Notes: generated by a model from the sequence alone, not told the origin. A stretch of DNA of 35,491 bases from Segatella hominis (GCF_004535825.1 NZ_SGVY01000041.1:1-35491); one strand, 5' to 3'; positions 14,128-22,426 are shown, numbered from the stretch's first letter. Program-made: numbers and translations.

Positions 14128-14207
14128 CATATTGTTACCTATATAATATAGGCAAACGCCCAAGTTCTTGATATTCAATCAAAGTCCTATTTAGAGCGAG
14201 TTAAAAT

Positions 14208-14279
14208 ACTTAATTTTACGTTCTTTTCAAAGAAAGGGGTTGTGTGATAGTAGTTTAAAGGCTAAAAGCATTACCTTTG
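14208..14279 (+). repeat. recurring cassette-head element, copy 5 of 5 (left-truncated)
   Basis: Shares TTTTACGTTCTTTTCAAAGA onwards with the other copies and ends TTACCTTTG, but lacks the ACTACAATCACCGCAATA segment. It leads into a deleted ORF6N gene. Confidence 0.75.
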
Positions 14280-14343
14280 GATGCTGTTAAATATGGTAAT
14301 GTTCAAAGTCACAATTTGTGATTTTGGAAAAATGAATATAAAT

Positions 14344-14494
14344 ATGACAGATAAAATAGAAAAAAAGGAGAGCAGCGAACTGTGTATATCACATAGGTGC
14401 ATCCATTAAGGACTCAGGTAAAAAGTGGTTTGGTTTATCCAAGATGGAGATACTTACACCAGACGAATTGGTGGAAAGAATAAACAAAGAGTAA
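14344..14494 (+). pseudogene. ORF6N gene with internal deletion
   Basis: ATG 14344 opens TDKIEKKESSEL, parallel to MADITEKTGNGEL at 11135. The sequence then jumps, in another frame, to VYHIGASIKDSGKKWFGLSK and MEILTPDELVERINKE-stop. HIGAS.KD.GKKWF is, from memory, a common C-terminal motif of ORF6N-domain proteins, so this copy kept the two ends and lost the DNA-binding middle. The operator-like palindrome (14306-14324) is still present upstream. Confidence 0.55.
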
Positions 14495-14588
14495 TCTGTA
14501 GCTTGGATTATATAGTATTAAAGCGCATCGCCAGTAAACGTCCTTTGTTATTTGATCCAAAATAGAACACTTTAAAAACGGAGGTAGA

Positions 14589-14765
14589 ATGAATAGATAT
14601 TTCGACTCTTACGGTTCAGATCCACGCCGCATCCAGTATGCTGGTAGCGAGACTGATGACTTTTCTGTTGATTATAAGGTTATTGAATTTTCACTTGCGA
14701 AACTTCAATTAATTACACCTAAGCGAATTTCCACAAGTAAAAGGTTCCACTATCTTGCTGGATGA
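14589..14765 (+). CDS. small protein of unknown function
   Basis: A 58-residue frame from ATG 14589, preceded by CGGAGGTAGA, the best Shine-Dalgarno-like site in the left half. It reads NRYFDSYGSDPRRIQYAGSE, then TDDFSVDYKVIEFSLAKLQL and ends YLAG-stop. The composition is balanced and differs from the immunity candidates. It could be a small gene or the truncated front of a larger one. No family recognised. Confidence 0.35.
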   Translation: MNRYFDSYGSDPRRIQYAGSETDDFSVDYKVIEFSLAKLQLITPKRISTSKRFHYLAG

Positions 14766-14793
14766 GGTTTATAATTTAAAATACACTATCTTC

Positions 14794-15294
14794 ATGAATA
14801 AGTTATTAAAAATATTTTGTTTTTGTGGGTTGTTTTGCCTATGGAATTGTTGTAAAAATAGCATACATCCTAATCTTATAAACAAAAAAGTTTGTAAGCA
14901 AATATTAGTAAAAAATTATTTTGATGATAATGAATACATTATTAATGATGATATTTCAATCCAAGAACTGTATGAACTCTTACAGGATGCAACTCTCTGT
15001 GATATAATCAAATTGCCTCCAAGATTAGTATTAACTATAAAAGGTACAAATTATCATCAGACTTTTTTCATATGTGATAATTATATAAAAGATGACAAAA
15101 GAAAAATATATAGATGTAAAAAAAATATAGAAAAGGAGTTAAAGAAAATCATCAAAGATAATCGTTCACACAACGGTTTGGAACGTAGTGAATGGCAGGC
15201 TGTATATAGAAAGTATTCCTTTCTTTTTGTATTTTTGTCCCAAGCATTACATTATCTCCAGCAAATCTTGACTTTTGGCCCATACCAAATGTAG
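14794..15294 (+). CDS. lipoprotein, candidate immunity protein with altered 3' end
   Basis: From ATG 14794 (MNKLLKIFCFCGLFCLWNCC) it has a lipoprotein-type signal with cysteines 19-20 as candidate lipidation sites; an in-frame ATG at 14755 lies in the preceding frame and is rejected. Up to about residue 122 (KELKKIIKDN) it is Lys/Asn/Asp-rich like the other candidates. The remainder changes character (GLERSEWQAVYRKYSFLFVF) and its last 43 bp run antisense into the CPBP protease gene, so the true C-terminus was probably lost at the junction between accessory and core DNA near 15165. No family recognised. Confidence 0.45.
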   Translation: MNKLLKIFCFCGLFCLWNCCKNSIHPNLINKKVCKQILVKNYFDDNEYIINDDISIQELYELLQDATLCDIIKLPPRLVLTIKGTNYHQTFFICDNYIKDDKRKIYRCKKNIEKELKKIIKDNRSHNGLERSEWQAVYRKYSFLFVFLSQALHYLQQILTFGPYQM

Positions 15295-15938
15295 AGCCAC
15301 AGCATGATGGTGATGACGAGACAAACGATTGACGACCAATGGCTTGGGTCGGAGAGGCATTTGAAATAAAAATTGAACAGACCATGGAAGCAGGCCACCA
15401 GTATAAGAGAATGCGTATCACGGATAAGCTTGTCAAGACCAAAAGAAGCAAGGAACAACAAGGCAAAGAAGCCCACATCCCCTATTTGCCATGCTCTGCA
15501 ATGCCAAAAGAACCAAAGCAAAGTGGTGAGCAGCAGTCGGTGAATGATTTTGCAGCCAATTAGTTCGCTATAAAGGTATCCACGCCAGCCCACCTCTTCG
15601 AAGAAGGCATAGAGCAGATATACAAACAATAACCACAAACAGAGTCCTATCTCCTTGTAATCAACAATGCCAAACAGAACAAAAGGCACCGCCAATGTGA
15701 GGATGCTCTTGGTGACCGATGTACCAAAAAGAGATGTCTTCATTTTTCTTCGAAGCGCCAAGATAACGACAATCGCGCCTATGAGTGGACTCAAGCCACC
15801 TACGAAATCCCCCAATTTGACGTGGGATGGGTCTATGGTCTCAAAGCGGGTTGAGACGACTCTTATTAATACCGCCAGAACATAGAAAAGCATGATGCTC
15901 CATGTCCGCTTCTGTTTTAATATGGAGGATATCTTCAT
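15252..15938 (-). CDS. CPBP-family intramembrane glutamic endopeptidase
   Basis: A 228-residue polytopic membrane protein with about seven helices. The family motifs are in order: FFEEVGWRGYL (Glu114-Glu115, Arg119), LWFFWH (His in helix 6) and ACFHGLFN (His...Asn). These are the metal-independent glutamic-protease residues of the CPBP/Abi (Rce1-like) family, inner-membrane proteases linked in different bacteria to bacteriocin self-immunity, prenyl-peptide processing or membrane-protein turnover. The start ATG gives a basic N-terminus (MKISSILKQKRTW) before the first helix. It is the first gene of the conserved block; its 3' end overlaps the converging accessory lipoprotein frame by 43 bp. 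Confidence 0.85.
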   Translation of the reverse strand: MKISSILKQKRTWSIMLFYVLAVLIRVVSTRFETIDPSHVKLGDFVGGLSPLIGAIVVILALRRKMKTSLFGTSVTKSILTLAVPFVLFGIVDYKEIGLCLWLLFVYLLYAFFEEVGWRGYLYSELIGCKIIHRLLLTTLLWFFWHCRAWQIGDVGFFALLFLASFGLDKLIRDTHSLILVACFHGLFNFYFKCLSDPSHWSSIVCLVITIMLWLYIWYGPKVKICWR

Positions 15939-16001
15939 TTAGATGGGAAATTTGGTTCAAAGTTATATTATTTTTTCTTAAATCGAGCGGAATGTATGGG
16001 A

Positions 16002-17150
16002 TCATTTCTCGCGCTGTGCGAATCGGCAAACCTCGATGAGTTTCTGCTTCAGCTTGCCACGGCCAGCTATCACAGTTTTATTTTGCTTCAACACGCTGTT
16101 AGGCCAGCCATCCTCGAAGCAGGTCACACTGAGATACTCCGAGGTCTGGGCATCTTGGTCAACTGCCTTGTCTATCTCCTTCTTAAACTCGTCGTCCAAG
16201 TCCTTGATGTCGCCATCATGATCCTTGCCGTCCTCGATCTTCTTGCCCTTCAGTCCTTCCGTGATGGCACCCATCAGTCCGCCCATCACCTCCTTCACGG
16301 TCTCCTTTGGTATCACGCTGACCACCTCGCAGGAGATTGTGTAGTTGCCATCCTTCTCTAGGCTGGCATTGATATAAGTGTCGTTGGCGTAGCTATCCTT
16401 GGTGGCATCCTCGTGCTCGTGATGCTCGCCCACGGCATATTGGCTTCCGTGGCAGGCGAAGAGCAGTTTCAGCTCCTCCATGTAGCCCTCCACCAACTCG
16501 TCGGTGTTAGCCTGGTTGCCTATCTTCATGAAGTCAAGACCTATCGCCTTCTTCATTGCCTGCATGATGGGCATGGAGGCGATGTCCTTCATGTTCGCCT
16601 TGAAGAGAGCCTTTGCCTGCTTCTTGATTTGCGAGAGATTGGTAATCTTGGTGATGCGACCGTATTCATCGGTCTCAAAGTTGATGGTGCTGCCTATCAC
16701 GCTCTTGGCGGTGCGCTCCGCTATCATGGCCATCATCTTGTCCCGGAAGTTATCGCCCACCGAATCGGCCTTTACGTCCAGGAAGGTATAGCTCATCTTA
16801 TAGCCCTTGCTGGTGGAATCGTTTACCACGAGGCGCACCTGGGTGGATACGCCGAGCGTCTTCACCGTGTCCTTGCCGTTCACCTTCCATTCATTCTCAT
16901 TTATCCAGTATTCGCAGGTGTCGCCCTTGCAGAAGTAGGCCACCACATTCACCACCGAGTCTTCGACAGCTGTGTCCACTTCCAACGTGTCGGAGTTGTT
17001 CGATAGCCATTGACTATCAGTGATTTTCTTGTCAATCGATACCGTGTCCTCTACCTTAGGCGACATTTCTCCGCCCTTCACGATGCCGTGATTGGCGAGC
17101 AGTCCGCAAGCTATTATGCAGCTCATCACTATCAACGAGATTTTCTTCAT
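16002..17150 (-). CDS. secreted protein of unknown function
   Basis: A 382-residue protein from ATG 17148-17150, which begins a signal peptide (MKKISLIVMSCIIACGLLAN); a longer frame to 17231 adds an untypical basic leader and is rejected. The mature protein is acidic and hydrophilic with DTVKTLGVSTQVRLVVNDST, repeated Met/Ala-rich helices around residues 135-220, a His/Glu cluster (GEHHEHEDATKD) near residue 245 and an acidic run (DGKDHDGDIKDLDDEFKKEI) near 315. It shows no lipobox, transmembrane helix beyond the signal, or named domain. GC content matches core genes. A -7-like TAAATTTG is at about 17199-17206 on the minus strand. Confidence 0.7.
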   Translation of the reverse strand: MKKISLIVMSCIIACGLLANHGIVKGGEMSPKVEDTVSIDKKITDSQWLSNNSDTLEVDTAVEDSVVNVVAYFCKGDTCEYWINENEWKVNGKDTVKTLGVSTQVRLVVNDSTSKGYKMSYTFLDVKADSVGDNFRDKMMAMIAERTAKSVIGSTINFETDEYGRITKITNLSQIKKQAKALFKANMKDIASMPIMQAMKKAIGLDFMKIGNQANTDELVEGYMEELKLLFACHGSQYAVGEHHEHEDATKDSYANDTYINASLEKDGNYTISCEVVSVIPKETVKEVMGGLMGAITEGLKGKKIEDGKDHDGDIKDLDDEFKKEIDKAVDQDAQTSEYLSVTCFEDGWPNSVLKQNKTVIAGRGKLKQKLIEVCRFAQREK

Positions 17151-17230
17151 AAGTTCATTTTTATGTTGTTTATTCTTCAAGTTTTTATTTCTCGCTGCAA
17201 ATTTACGATTTTTTTTGTAAAAAAAAGCCA

Positions 17231-17564
17231 AGCTCCTAAAAAAAACTGTAAAGATAACCCAAGTTTAACATAGCCAAACCGTTTCTCTTGCAGTCTTTGT
17301 TTTTATCGTTTTTCAAAAAGCTAACAAGACTTCCTTACCGTTTTTCGAAAACCTACCCGTCCTTCCTTACCGTTAAGGAAGGCTCCACCTCTCTTCTCGG
17401 TCTTCTCCCCTCAGGGAAGAAGAGGAAACCGCTCCTACTCGTCGCTCTTAACCGCTGCGCTCTAAGGTTGGCGGGGCATCAAAGCCCTCGCCAGGTGGTT
17501 GTGCGGGATGGGACCGCCTTTCTGTATTTGCTGCTTGCTAAAGGAAACGGAGGGGAAGGAGGGG
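17231..17564. repeat. GC-rich non-coding stretch with consecutive palindromes
   Basis: Contains CCTTCCTTA-CCGT-TAAGGAAGG (17361-17382, perfect 9-bp arms), then TCTTCTCCCCT-C-AGGGAAGAAGA (17401-17423, one mismatch), and a repeated CTTCCTTACCGTTTTTC motif. The minus strand has pyrimidine-rich tracts such as CCCCTCCTTCCCCTCC. No gene with start and export signal fits. It may be a REP/MITE-like element; the transcript of the GIN-domain gene probably ends here. Confidence 0.4.
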
Positions 17565-18389
17565 TTAGTTGTTTCTGATTTTTAAATCGGATATTTGATA
17601 GCGGCCGACACCATCTTTTTCTTTTGTCAAGCTGTTGGTTACTCCTGATAGCTTGATATTGCCGACGCCTTCTATCATCGCATGAATCGATTCACAATCT
17701 ACTTGGGCTTCTACCTTACCTACACCTTCATTGTCTATCTTCAACCTGCCACCTTTGAAATGACCGATTTTTACATTGCCGACTCCTTCATTGTCGATGT
17801 TCACATCGTCTGACTGAAGACGAACTACTGTGACACTTCCTACTCCCTCATTATCAATCCCTACTCGATTCGCCAGGAGATTCTTGATCTCTATATTTCC
17901 TACTCCTTCATTGTCGATGTCAAATACATCTGAATTGATGGCGTCTGAATGGAAGGATCCGATTCCTTCTAAGGTGATCTTCACTAAATCTGGTGACGTG
18001 ATATATACTCGCATACGACTGCCGGAATCGAGTTTACTGACACCTGTTATCTTGCTCTTTAAGCCAATCTTCAACTTTCCTTCTCGATAGATTGCCACGG
18101 TTTTATCCTCAAATTGCTTCCGAAGCTTATCATCCTTGATGTGAGTAAAGTCGAAACGCACACTCTGCTGATCTCCATTATTCTGTACATAATAGACATC
18201 CGCTACTGTTTCTACCTCTATTTTGACAAATGGCTTCTCTGTCAGATCCGCCTCTACAAAATGAAGGTTTCCGGTGTCTATCGTTCCATTACTCATAATC
18301 CCATTTGAATAGGAACAAGATATCGTTGCAGTTCCCATCAGAACTGCCAGCATAACAAGTATGCCGCCTTTTTTCAATCTTCTCATCAT
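17565..18389 (-). CDS. GIN-domain (DUF2807) putative adhesin lipoprotein
   Basis: A 274-residue protein with a lipoprotein signal (GGILVMLAVLMGTATISCSY, cysteine of TISC) and a head-GIN domain: about six copies of IDNEGVGNIEI-like repeats of roughly 19 residues between residues 150 and 260 (IDNEGVGNIEIKNLLANRV, IDNEGVGSVTVVRLQSDDV, IDNEGVGNVKIGHFKGGRL, IDNEGVGKVEA). Such repeats build a parallel beta-helix exposed on the outer membrane or periplasmic side. DUF2807 proteins are widespread in Bacteroidota, often called auto-transporter adhesins, but the function is not established. Start at Met1 or Met2 cannot be decided. Intact. Confidence 0.85.
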   Translation of the reverse strand: MMRRLKKGGILVMLAVLMGTATISCSYSNGIMSNGTIDTGNLHFVEADLTEKPFVKIEVETVADVYYVQNNGDQQSVRFDFTHIKDDKLRKQFEDKTVAIYREGKLKIGLKSKITGVSKLDSGSRMRVYITSPDLVKITLEGIGSFHSDAINSDVFDIDNEGVGNIEIKNLLANRVGIDNEGVGSVTVVRLQSDDVNIDNEGVGNVKIGHFKGGRLKIDNEGVGKVEAQVDCESIHAMIEGVGNIKLSGVTNSLTKEKDGVGRYQISDLKIRNN

Positions 18390-18472
18390 TTTCTAAAATT
18401 TAAATATGATTCGTAAAGTAAGCCGTTGCAGAAACGACCCATTTTTTTAAACTCATTTTCCATATAGGCGAA

Positions 18473-18498
18473 AGGGGCGCTACTTAAGTTGCGCCCCT
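18473..18498 (-). terminator. GC-rich hairpin downstream of pflA
   Basis: AGGGGCGC (18473-18480) and GCGCCCCT (18491-18498) form a perfect 8-bp stem 14 bp after the pflA stop. It is followed by only three T on the minus strand, so a weak intrinsic terminator or RNA 3'-end stabiliser. Confidence 0.55.
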
Positions 18499-18511
18499 CA
18501 CTCATTTTATT

Positions 18512-19243
18512 TTAAAAAACTTTTTTGCTTAAGATCTTCTTAGCATTCTCTATTCTTTCTGCAGTAGGAGGATTGACATCCTTGAGCGGATAGTCAATGC
18601 CTAACTTCTCATACTTATAGATTCCTAATGTATGATAAGGAAGGACATCTACGCGTTCCACATTATCCAATGTCTGAAGGAAATCACTCAACTGCTCCAG
18701 ATACTCATCTTTATCTGTAATACCAGGGATGAGTACATGGCGAATCCAAACTGGTTTCCGGATATCGCTCAGATAACGAGCACAATCCAGAATATTCCTG
18801 TTAGAATGCTTGGTCAGTTTACGATGCTCCTCATCATCTATATGTTTGATGTCCAGGAGTATCGTGTCTGTTACCTCCATCAGTCGCTCAAACTTCTCAA
18901 AGAAAGTCCCCTGACGGGTAAACAACTGTGCAGAAGTATCGAGACAGGTATTGATACCACGACGGTGCGCTTTCTCAAACAATTCCAGCAGGAAGTCGAT
19001 TTGCAACAATGCCTCGCCACCGCTCACCGTGATGCCACCTTTGTCACCCCAGTAAGTACGAAACCGTTCCGCCTTGTCGAGCAAGTCATCTGCAGTCCAT
19101 TCCTCTCCCACTCCCACTTTCCAGGAATCAGGATTATGGCAGAACTGACAGCGCATCGGACATCCCTGTAGAAATATCAGGAAACGTATGCCTGGTCCAT
19201 CTACCGAACCAAAGCTTTCTATGCTGTGAATAAATCCTTTCAT
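18512..19243 (-). CDS. pflA: pyruvate formate-lyase-activating enzyme (radical SAM)
   Basis: A 243-residue radical SAM enzyme that uses a [4Fe-4S] cluster and S-adenosylmethionine to generate the glycyl radical on PflB. The cluster motif is C-x3-C-x2-C in LQGCPMRCQFCHNPDSW (Cys28, Cys32, Cys35), with GGITVSGGEALLQ (SAM-binding GGE) around residue 80 and DTSAQLFTRQ. The N-terminus MKGFIHSIESFGSVDGPGIR is the family standard. Length is usual (about 245). Its ATG overlaps the stop of a 34-residue membrane-protein gene (ATGA), so translation is probably coupled. It lies downstream of pflB in the same direction, with two tiny genes and a hairpin between them. Confidence 0.95.
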   Translation of the reverse strand: MKGFIHSIESFGSVDGPGIRFLIFLQGCPMRCQFCHNPDSWKVGVGEEWTADDLLDKAERFRTYWGDKGGITVSGGEALLQIDFLLELFEKAHRRGINTCLDTSAQLFTRQGTFFEKFERLMEVTDTILLDIKHIDDEEHRKLTKHSNRNILDCARYLSDIRKPVWIRHVLIPGITDKDEYLEQLSDFLQTLDNVERVDVLPYHTLGIYKYEKLGIDYPLKDVNPPTAERIENAKKILSKKVF

Positions 19244-19344
19244 ACGCCAGCTTTCTTCTCTTGGTAATTATCCCAAAGAATAAAAGCAAGCCCAGGAACG
19301 ACTATAAGAGCAGTGACGAGACCCAAAAAATCAACTAAATCCAT
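19240..19344 (-). CDS. 34-residue single-span membrane protein upstream of pflA
   Basis: ATG 19342-19344 to TGA 19240-19242 encodes MDLVDFLGLVTALIVVPGLA and FILWDNYQEKKAGV. One hydrophobic helix (about residues 5-24) is followed by a short basic cytosolic tail. The start lies 2 bp after the stop of the gene at 19347-19565 and the stop overlaps the ATG of pflA by 2 bases (ATGA), so the three genes form a tight unit. Length and spacing argue for a genuine small protein, possibly needed for translational coupling or membrane association. No family recognised. Confidence 0.5.
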   Translation of the reverse strand: MDLVDFLGLVTALIVVPGLAFILWDNYQEKKAGV

Positions 19345-19346
19345 AA

Positions 19347-19565
19347 TTATTTCTTTTTATTTTTAGACTTTATTATAAAATACATTCCTAATGCAACTAT
19401 CAAGACCATAAAGAAAACGCCCCAAGCATACAACCTAGTTCTATCTATATTATCTTGCATAATTCCTGCAAAAATGACACCACCAAGAATGAGCTTGACA
19501 ACATCAAAACAGAATTTGTAACCCTCTTCATAAAGGGCTTTCTTTTGTTCATTATTTAGTTTCAT
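19347..19565 (-). CDS. small two-helix membrane protein
   Basis: A 72-residue protein beginning MKLNNEQKKALYEEGYKFCF, with helices at about residues 19-37 (VVKLILGGVIFAGIM) and 45-65 (YAWGVFFMVLIVALGMYFII) and a lysine-rich C-terminus. It resembles small Bacteroidota proteins of the DUF6722 type (from memory, not checked). It is cotranscribed with the next gene and pflA judging by 2-bp spacing. Function unknown. Confidence 0.6.
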   Translation of the reverse strand: MKLNNEQKKALYEEGYKFCFDVVKLILGGVIFAGIMQDNIDRTRLYAWGVFFMVLIVALGMYFIIKSKNKKK

Positions 19566-19624
19566 ACTGCAAATATAGCACTTTTTTCAATACCAAGTTT
19601 AAATTTGCAGTTAAATAAGCTAAA

Positions 19625-19667
19625 ATTGCCCGCTAAATATCTTCGAAAAGAAAATATAGCGGGCAAT
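19625..19667. terminator. hairpin terminator downstream of pflB
   Basis: ATTGCCCGCTA (19625-19635) and TAGCGGGCAAT (19657-19667) pair perfectly over 11 bp, with further A/T pairs inside. It lies between the end of pflB and the start of the small-gene/pflA unit, so pflA may be transcribed separately or by read-through. Confidence 0.75.
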
Positions 19668-19726
19668 CTATATGTTACAAAGAGACAAGAGAATTCTTCA
19701 CTCTTCCCTCTTCATTCTTCACTTCC

Positions 19727-21973
19727 TTAGAGTCTCTCGTGAGCCTGACGAGCGATTACGTCGAGCTGCTGCTCACGGGTCAAGTCGATGAACTTAACTG
19801 CATATCCACTGACACGGATTGTGAAGTTCTGGTATTCTTCCTTCTCTGGATGCTCCATAGCGTCCTTGAGCTTATCTACACCAAATACGTTCACATTCAA
19901 GTGGTGAGCACCCTGACTGAAGTAACCATCCATTACACCTACCAAAGTCTGGGCACGCTCCTCGTCATCATGACCGAGAGCACCTGGACTGATAGTCTGG
20001 GTATTAGAAATACCATCGAGCGCATACTCATAAGGCAACTTAGCTACTGAGTTCAATGAAGCCAAGAGACCATTCTTCTCTGCACCGTATGATGGGTTGG
20101 CACCTGGAGCCAAAGGAGCACCGGCTGGACGACCATCAGGCATATTGCTGGTGTACTTACCATATACTACATTGGATGTAATCGTAAGGATAGAGGTTGT
20201 AGGCTCTGAATCACGGTAAGTGTGATACTTCTTGATGAGAGACATGAAGGTCTTGAGCAACCATACTGCAATCTCATCAGCACGCTCATCATCATTACCA
20301 TAACGTGGGAAGTCACCCTCTGTCTTGAAACTCAATGGGAAACCGGTCTCATCACGGATGATATTTACCTTCGCATACTTGATAGCTGAGATAGAATCTA
20401 CTACGTGGCTGAAACCTGCAATACCTGTTGCAAAGGTACGACGTACATCGGTATCGATGAGTGCCATCTCTGCTGCCTCATAGAAGTACTTGTCGTGCAT
20501 ATAGTGAATCAAGTTCAATGTCTTCACATAAACACTTGCCAACCAGTCCATCATATCCATGAAACGTGGCATGAACTCCTCGTATGTCAATACATCACCC
20601 TCTACAGCACGATACTTAGGACCACACTGCTCACGGGTCTTAGAATCTACACCACCAGAAACTGCATAGGTCAAGCACTTAGCCAAGTTGGCACGAGCAC
20701 CGAAGAACTGCATTTCCTTACCTGTCTGTGTAGCAGATACACAGCAGCAGATGCTATAGTCATCACCCCATACTGGGCGCATTACATCGTCATTTTCGTA
20801 CTGGATAGAACTTGTCTTCACAGAAATCAAAGAAGCATAGTGCTTGAATCCCTTAGGCAAACGAGCGCTGTACAATACAGTCAGGTTTGGCTCTGGTGAA
20901 GGACCCATGTTCTCCAATGTGTGGAGGAAACGGAAGTCGTTCTTTGTAACCATAGAACGGCCATCCTGACCCATACCACCTACCTCAAGTGTTGCCCATA
21001 CTGGGTCACCAGAGAAGAGTTGGTTGTAAGAAGGGATACGTGCGAACTTCACCATACGGAACTTCATGACCAAGTGGTCGATCAACTCCTGTGCATCAGC
21101 CTCGGTCAAAGTACCCTCCTGGAAGTCACGCTCGAAATAGATATCGAGGAAAGTTGAGATACGACCTACAGACATCGCAGCACCGTTCTGTGTCTTTACT
21201 GCACCGAGGTAACCAAAGTACAACCACTGTACAGCCTCACGCGCATTCTGAGCTGGCTGACTGATATCAAAGCCATAGCTTGCAGCCATTTCCTTCAAGC
21301 CCTTGAGCGCCTTGATCTGCATAGCAACCTCCTCACGCAGGCGGATGACCTCGTCAATCATCTCACGGTCGCCCATCTGATTCAAATCCTTCTGCTTTTC
21401 AGCAATCAGGAAATCAATACCATAAAGAGCAACACGACGATAGTCACCTACGATACGGCCACGACCGTAAGTATCAGGAAGACCTGTAAGAATATGATTG
21501 TGGCGAACGAGCTTCATCTCAGGAGTATAAGCATCGAATACACCATCATTGTGAGTCTTGCAGTACTTGTGGAAAATCTCGTGGAGCTTCTCAGATGGCT
21601 CATAGCCGTATGTTGTACAAGCCTGCTCTGCCATCTTGATACCACCGTATGGCATGAAAGCACGCTTCAATGGCTTATCAGTCTGAAGACCCACTACCTT
21701 CTCCAAGTCCTTGGTGCCCTCACCGATGTAGGCTGCACCGTATGCTGTCAATCCTGATACTACCTCTGTCTCCATATCAAGCACACCACCCTTGGCACGC
21801 TCCTGTTTCTGGAGTTCCTTCAACATACCCCAAAGGGTATCAGTAGCTTGGGTAGGTTCTGCCAAGAACGTCTCATCGCCGTCGTAGCTGGTGTAGTTGT
21901 TCTGAATGAAGTCACGAAGATTGACCTCAGATTGCCACTTGTTTCCTTTGAAACCTCTCCATTCTGTTCTCAT
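19727..21973 (-). CDS. pflB: formate C-acetyltransferase (pyruvate formate-lyase)
   Basis: A 748-residue glycyl-radical enzyme converting pyruvate and CoA to acetyl-CoA and formate in the cytosol under anaerobic conditions. Start [20 protein letters not shown] is at ATG 21971-21973; an upstream TTG is less likely. The active-site cysteines lie in [15 protein letters not shown]; the pair before VS (about Cys410-Cys411) aligns with Cys418-Cys419 of E. coli, and there is an extra third cysteine before them. The radical glycine is in [17 protein letters not shown] (about Gly723). [20 protein letters not shown] is also typical. Length is normal (about 750). A 45-residue membrane-protein gene lies upstream on the same strand and the activator gene downstream. 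Confidence 0.97.
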   Translation of the reverse strand: MRTEWRGFKGNKWQSEVNLRDFIQNNYTSYDGDETFLAEPTQATDTLWGMLKELQKQERAKGGVLDMETEVVSGLTAYGAAYIGEGTKDLEKVVGLQTDKPLKRAFMPYGGIKMAEQACTTYGYEPSEKLHEIFHKYCKTHNDGVFDAYTPEMKLVRHNHILTGLPDTYGRGRIVGDYRRVALYGIDFLIAEKQKDLNQMGDREMIDEVIRLREEVAMQIKALKGLKEMAASYGFDISQPAQNAREAVQWLYFGYLGAVKTQNGAAMSVGRISTFLDIYFERDFQEGTLTEADAQELIDHLVMKFRMVKFARIPSYNQLFSGDPVWATLEVGGMGQDGRSMVTKNDFRFLHTLENMGPSPEPNLTVLYSARLPKGFKHYASLISVKTSSIQYENDDVMRPVWGDDYSICCCVSATQTGKEMQFFGARANLAKCLTYAVSGGVDSKTREQCGPKYRAVEGDVLTYEEFMPRFMDMMDWLASVYVKTLNLIHYMHDKYFYEAAEMALIDTDVRRTFATGIAGFSHVVDSISAIKYAKVNIIRDETGFPLSFKTEGDFPRYGNDDERADEIAVWLLKTFMSLIKKYHTYRDSEPTTSILTITSNVVYGKYTSNMPDGRPAGAPLAPGANPSYGAEKNGLLASLNSVAKLPYEYALDGISNTQTISPGALGHDDEERAQTLVGVMDGYFSQGAHHLNVNVFGVDKLKDAMEHPEKEEYQNFTIRVSGYAVKFIDLTREQQLDVIARQAHERL

Positions 21974-22044
21974 AATCAATGTTCCTTTATATTTAAATAG
22001 TTAATAATTATAATAATGAATACAATTTTTCAGAAACAAAAAAG

Positions 22045-22068
22045 CCCAATCACAGAATTGTGACTGGG
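22045..22068 (-). terminator. hairpin with T-run between a small gene and pflB
   Basis: CCCAATCACA (22045-22054) and TGTGACTGGG (22059-22068) pair with one G-T wobble around GAAT, and on the minus strand are followed by CTTTTTTG. It starts 2 bp after the stop of the 45-residue gene. Confidence 0.75.
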
Positions 22069-22069
22069 T

Positions 22070-22207
22070 TTATTTCTTAAAAGGGCACTTTTTTAGATAC
22101 GCCGCGCCTTTCTTCTTGCCAAGCCCTACAGCTGCCAAGAATGTAATTCCGATACCAATAACTGCACCAATACCAACGACGATAGCGATTTTCTCTTTCT
22201 TTATCAT
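22070..22207 (-). CDS. 45-residue single-span membrane protein
   Basis: ATG 22205-22207 to TAA 22070-22072 encodes MIKKEKIAIVVGIGAVIGIG, ITFLAAVGLGKKKGAAYLKK and CPFKK. A Lys-rich start, one glycine-rich hydrophobic helix (about residues 7-29) and a strongly basic tail give an inside-basic, single-span protein. AGGAAAAGGTAC upstream is a reasonable ribosome binding site. It has its own terminator and lies between beta-galactosidase and pflB. No family recognised; the clean structure argues for a real gene. Confidence 0.55.
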   Translation of the reverse strand: MIKKEKIAIVVGIGAVIGIGITFLAAVGLGKKKGAAYLKKCPFKK

Positions 22208-22283
22208 GTACCTTTTCCTTATTTTTGTTGATGAATTAAGCCTGATTCCTGCTTGTGGGACCCATCAGAAACTACATAAAAAA

Positions 22284-22320
22284 TGCAGTCCCGATTCCCC
22301 TTGTTAGGAATGGGACTGCA
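22284..22320 (-). terminator. strong hairpin terminator after the beta-galactosidase gene
   Basis: TGCAGTCCCGATTCC (22284-22298) pairs with GGAATGGGACTGCA (22307-22320), one bulged base, and the minus strand continues with six T. It is about 105 bp downstream of the beta-galactosidase stop. Confidence 0.85.
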
Positions 22321-22426
22321 AAATTACAAATTTATTTCGTATTAAGAGAAGGATTTGTGTTAAAACATCCACTTTCCCCTCAAAAATCATCATTTATGGG
22401 TAGTAGGAGCTGGATTGCGCCCCATT

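Larger units (their letters stand above)
13784..14207. other. intergenic stretch with a promoter-hairpin unit
   Basis: No gene recognised. It contains a GC-rich dyad around 13874-13911 (TCCCACC with GGTGGGA) and the promoter plus hairpin at 14033-14127 described separately. Short open frames here have no protein-like character. Confidence 0.4.

Noticed and set aside
661-14279. CRISPR array
   Set aside because: The repeats are kilobases apart, of unequal length and separated by genes.
17288-17578. 96-codon plus-strand frame in the GC-rich gap
   Set aside because: Composed of palindromic, low-complexity DNA, overlaps the end of the GIN-domain gene and lacks a start signal.
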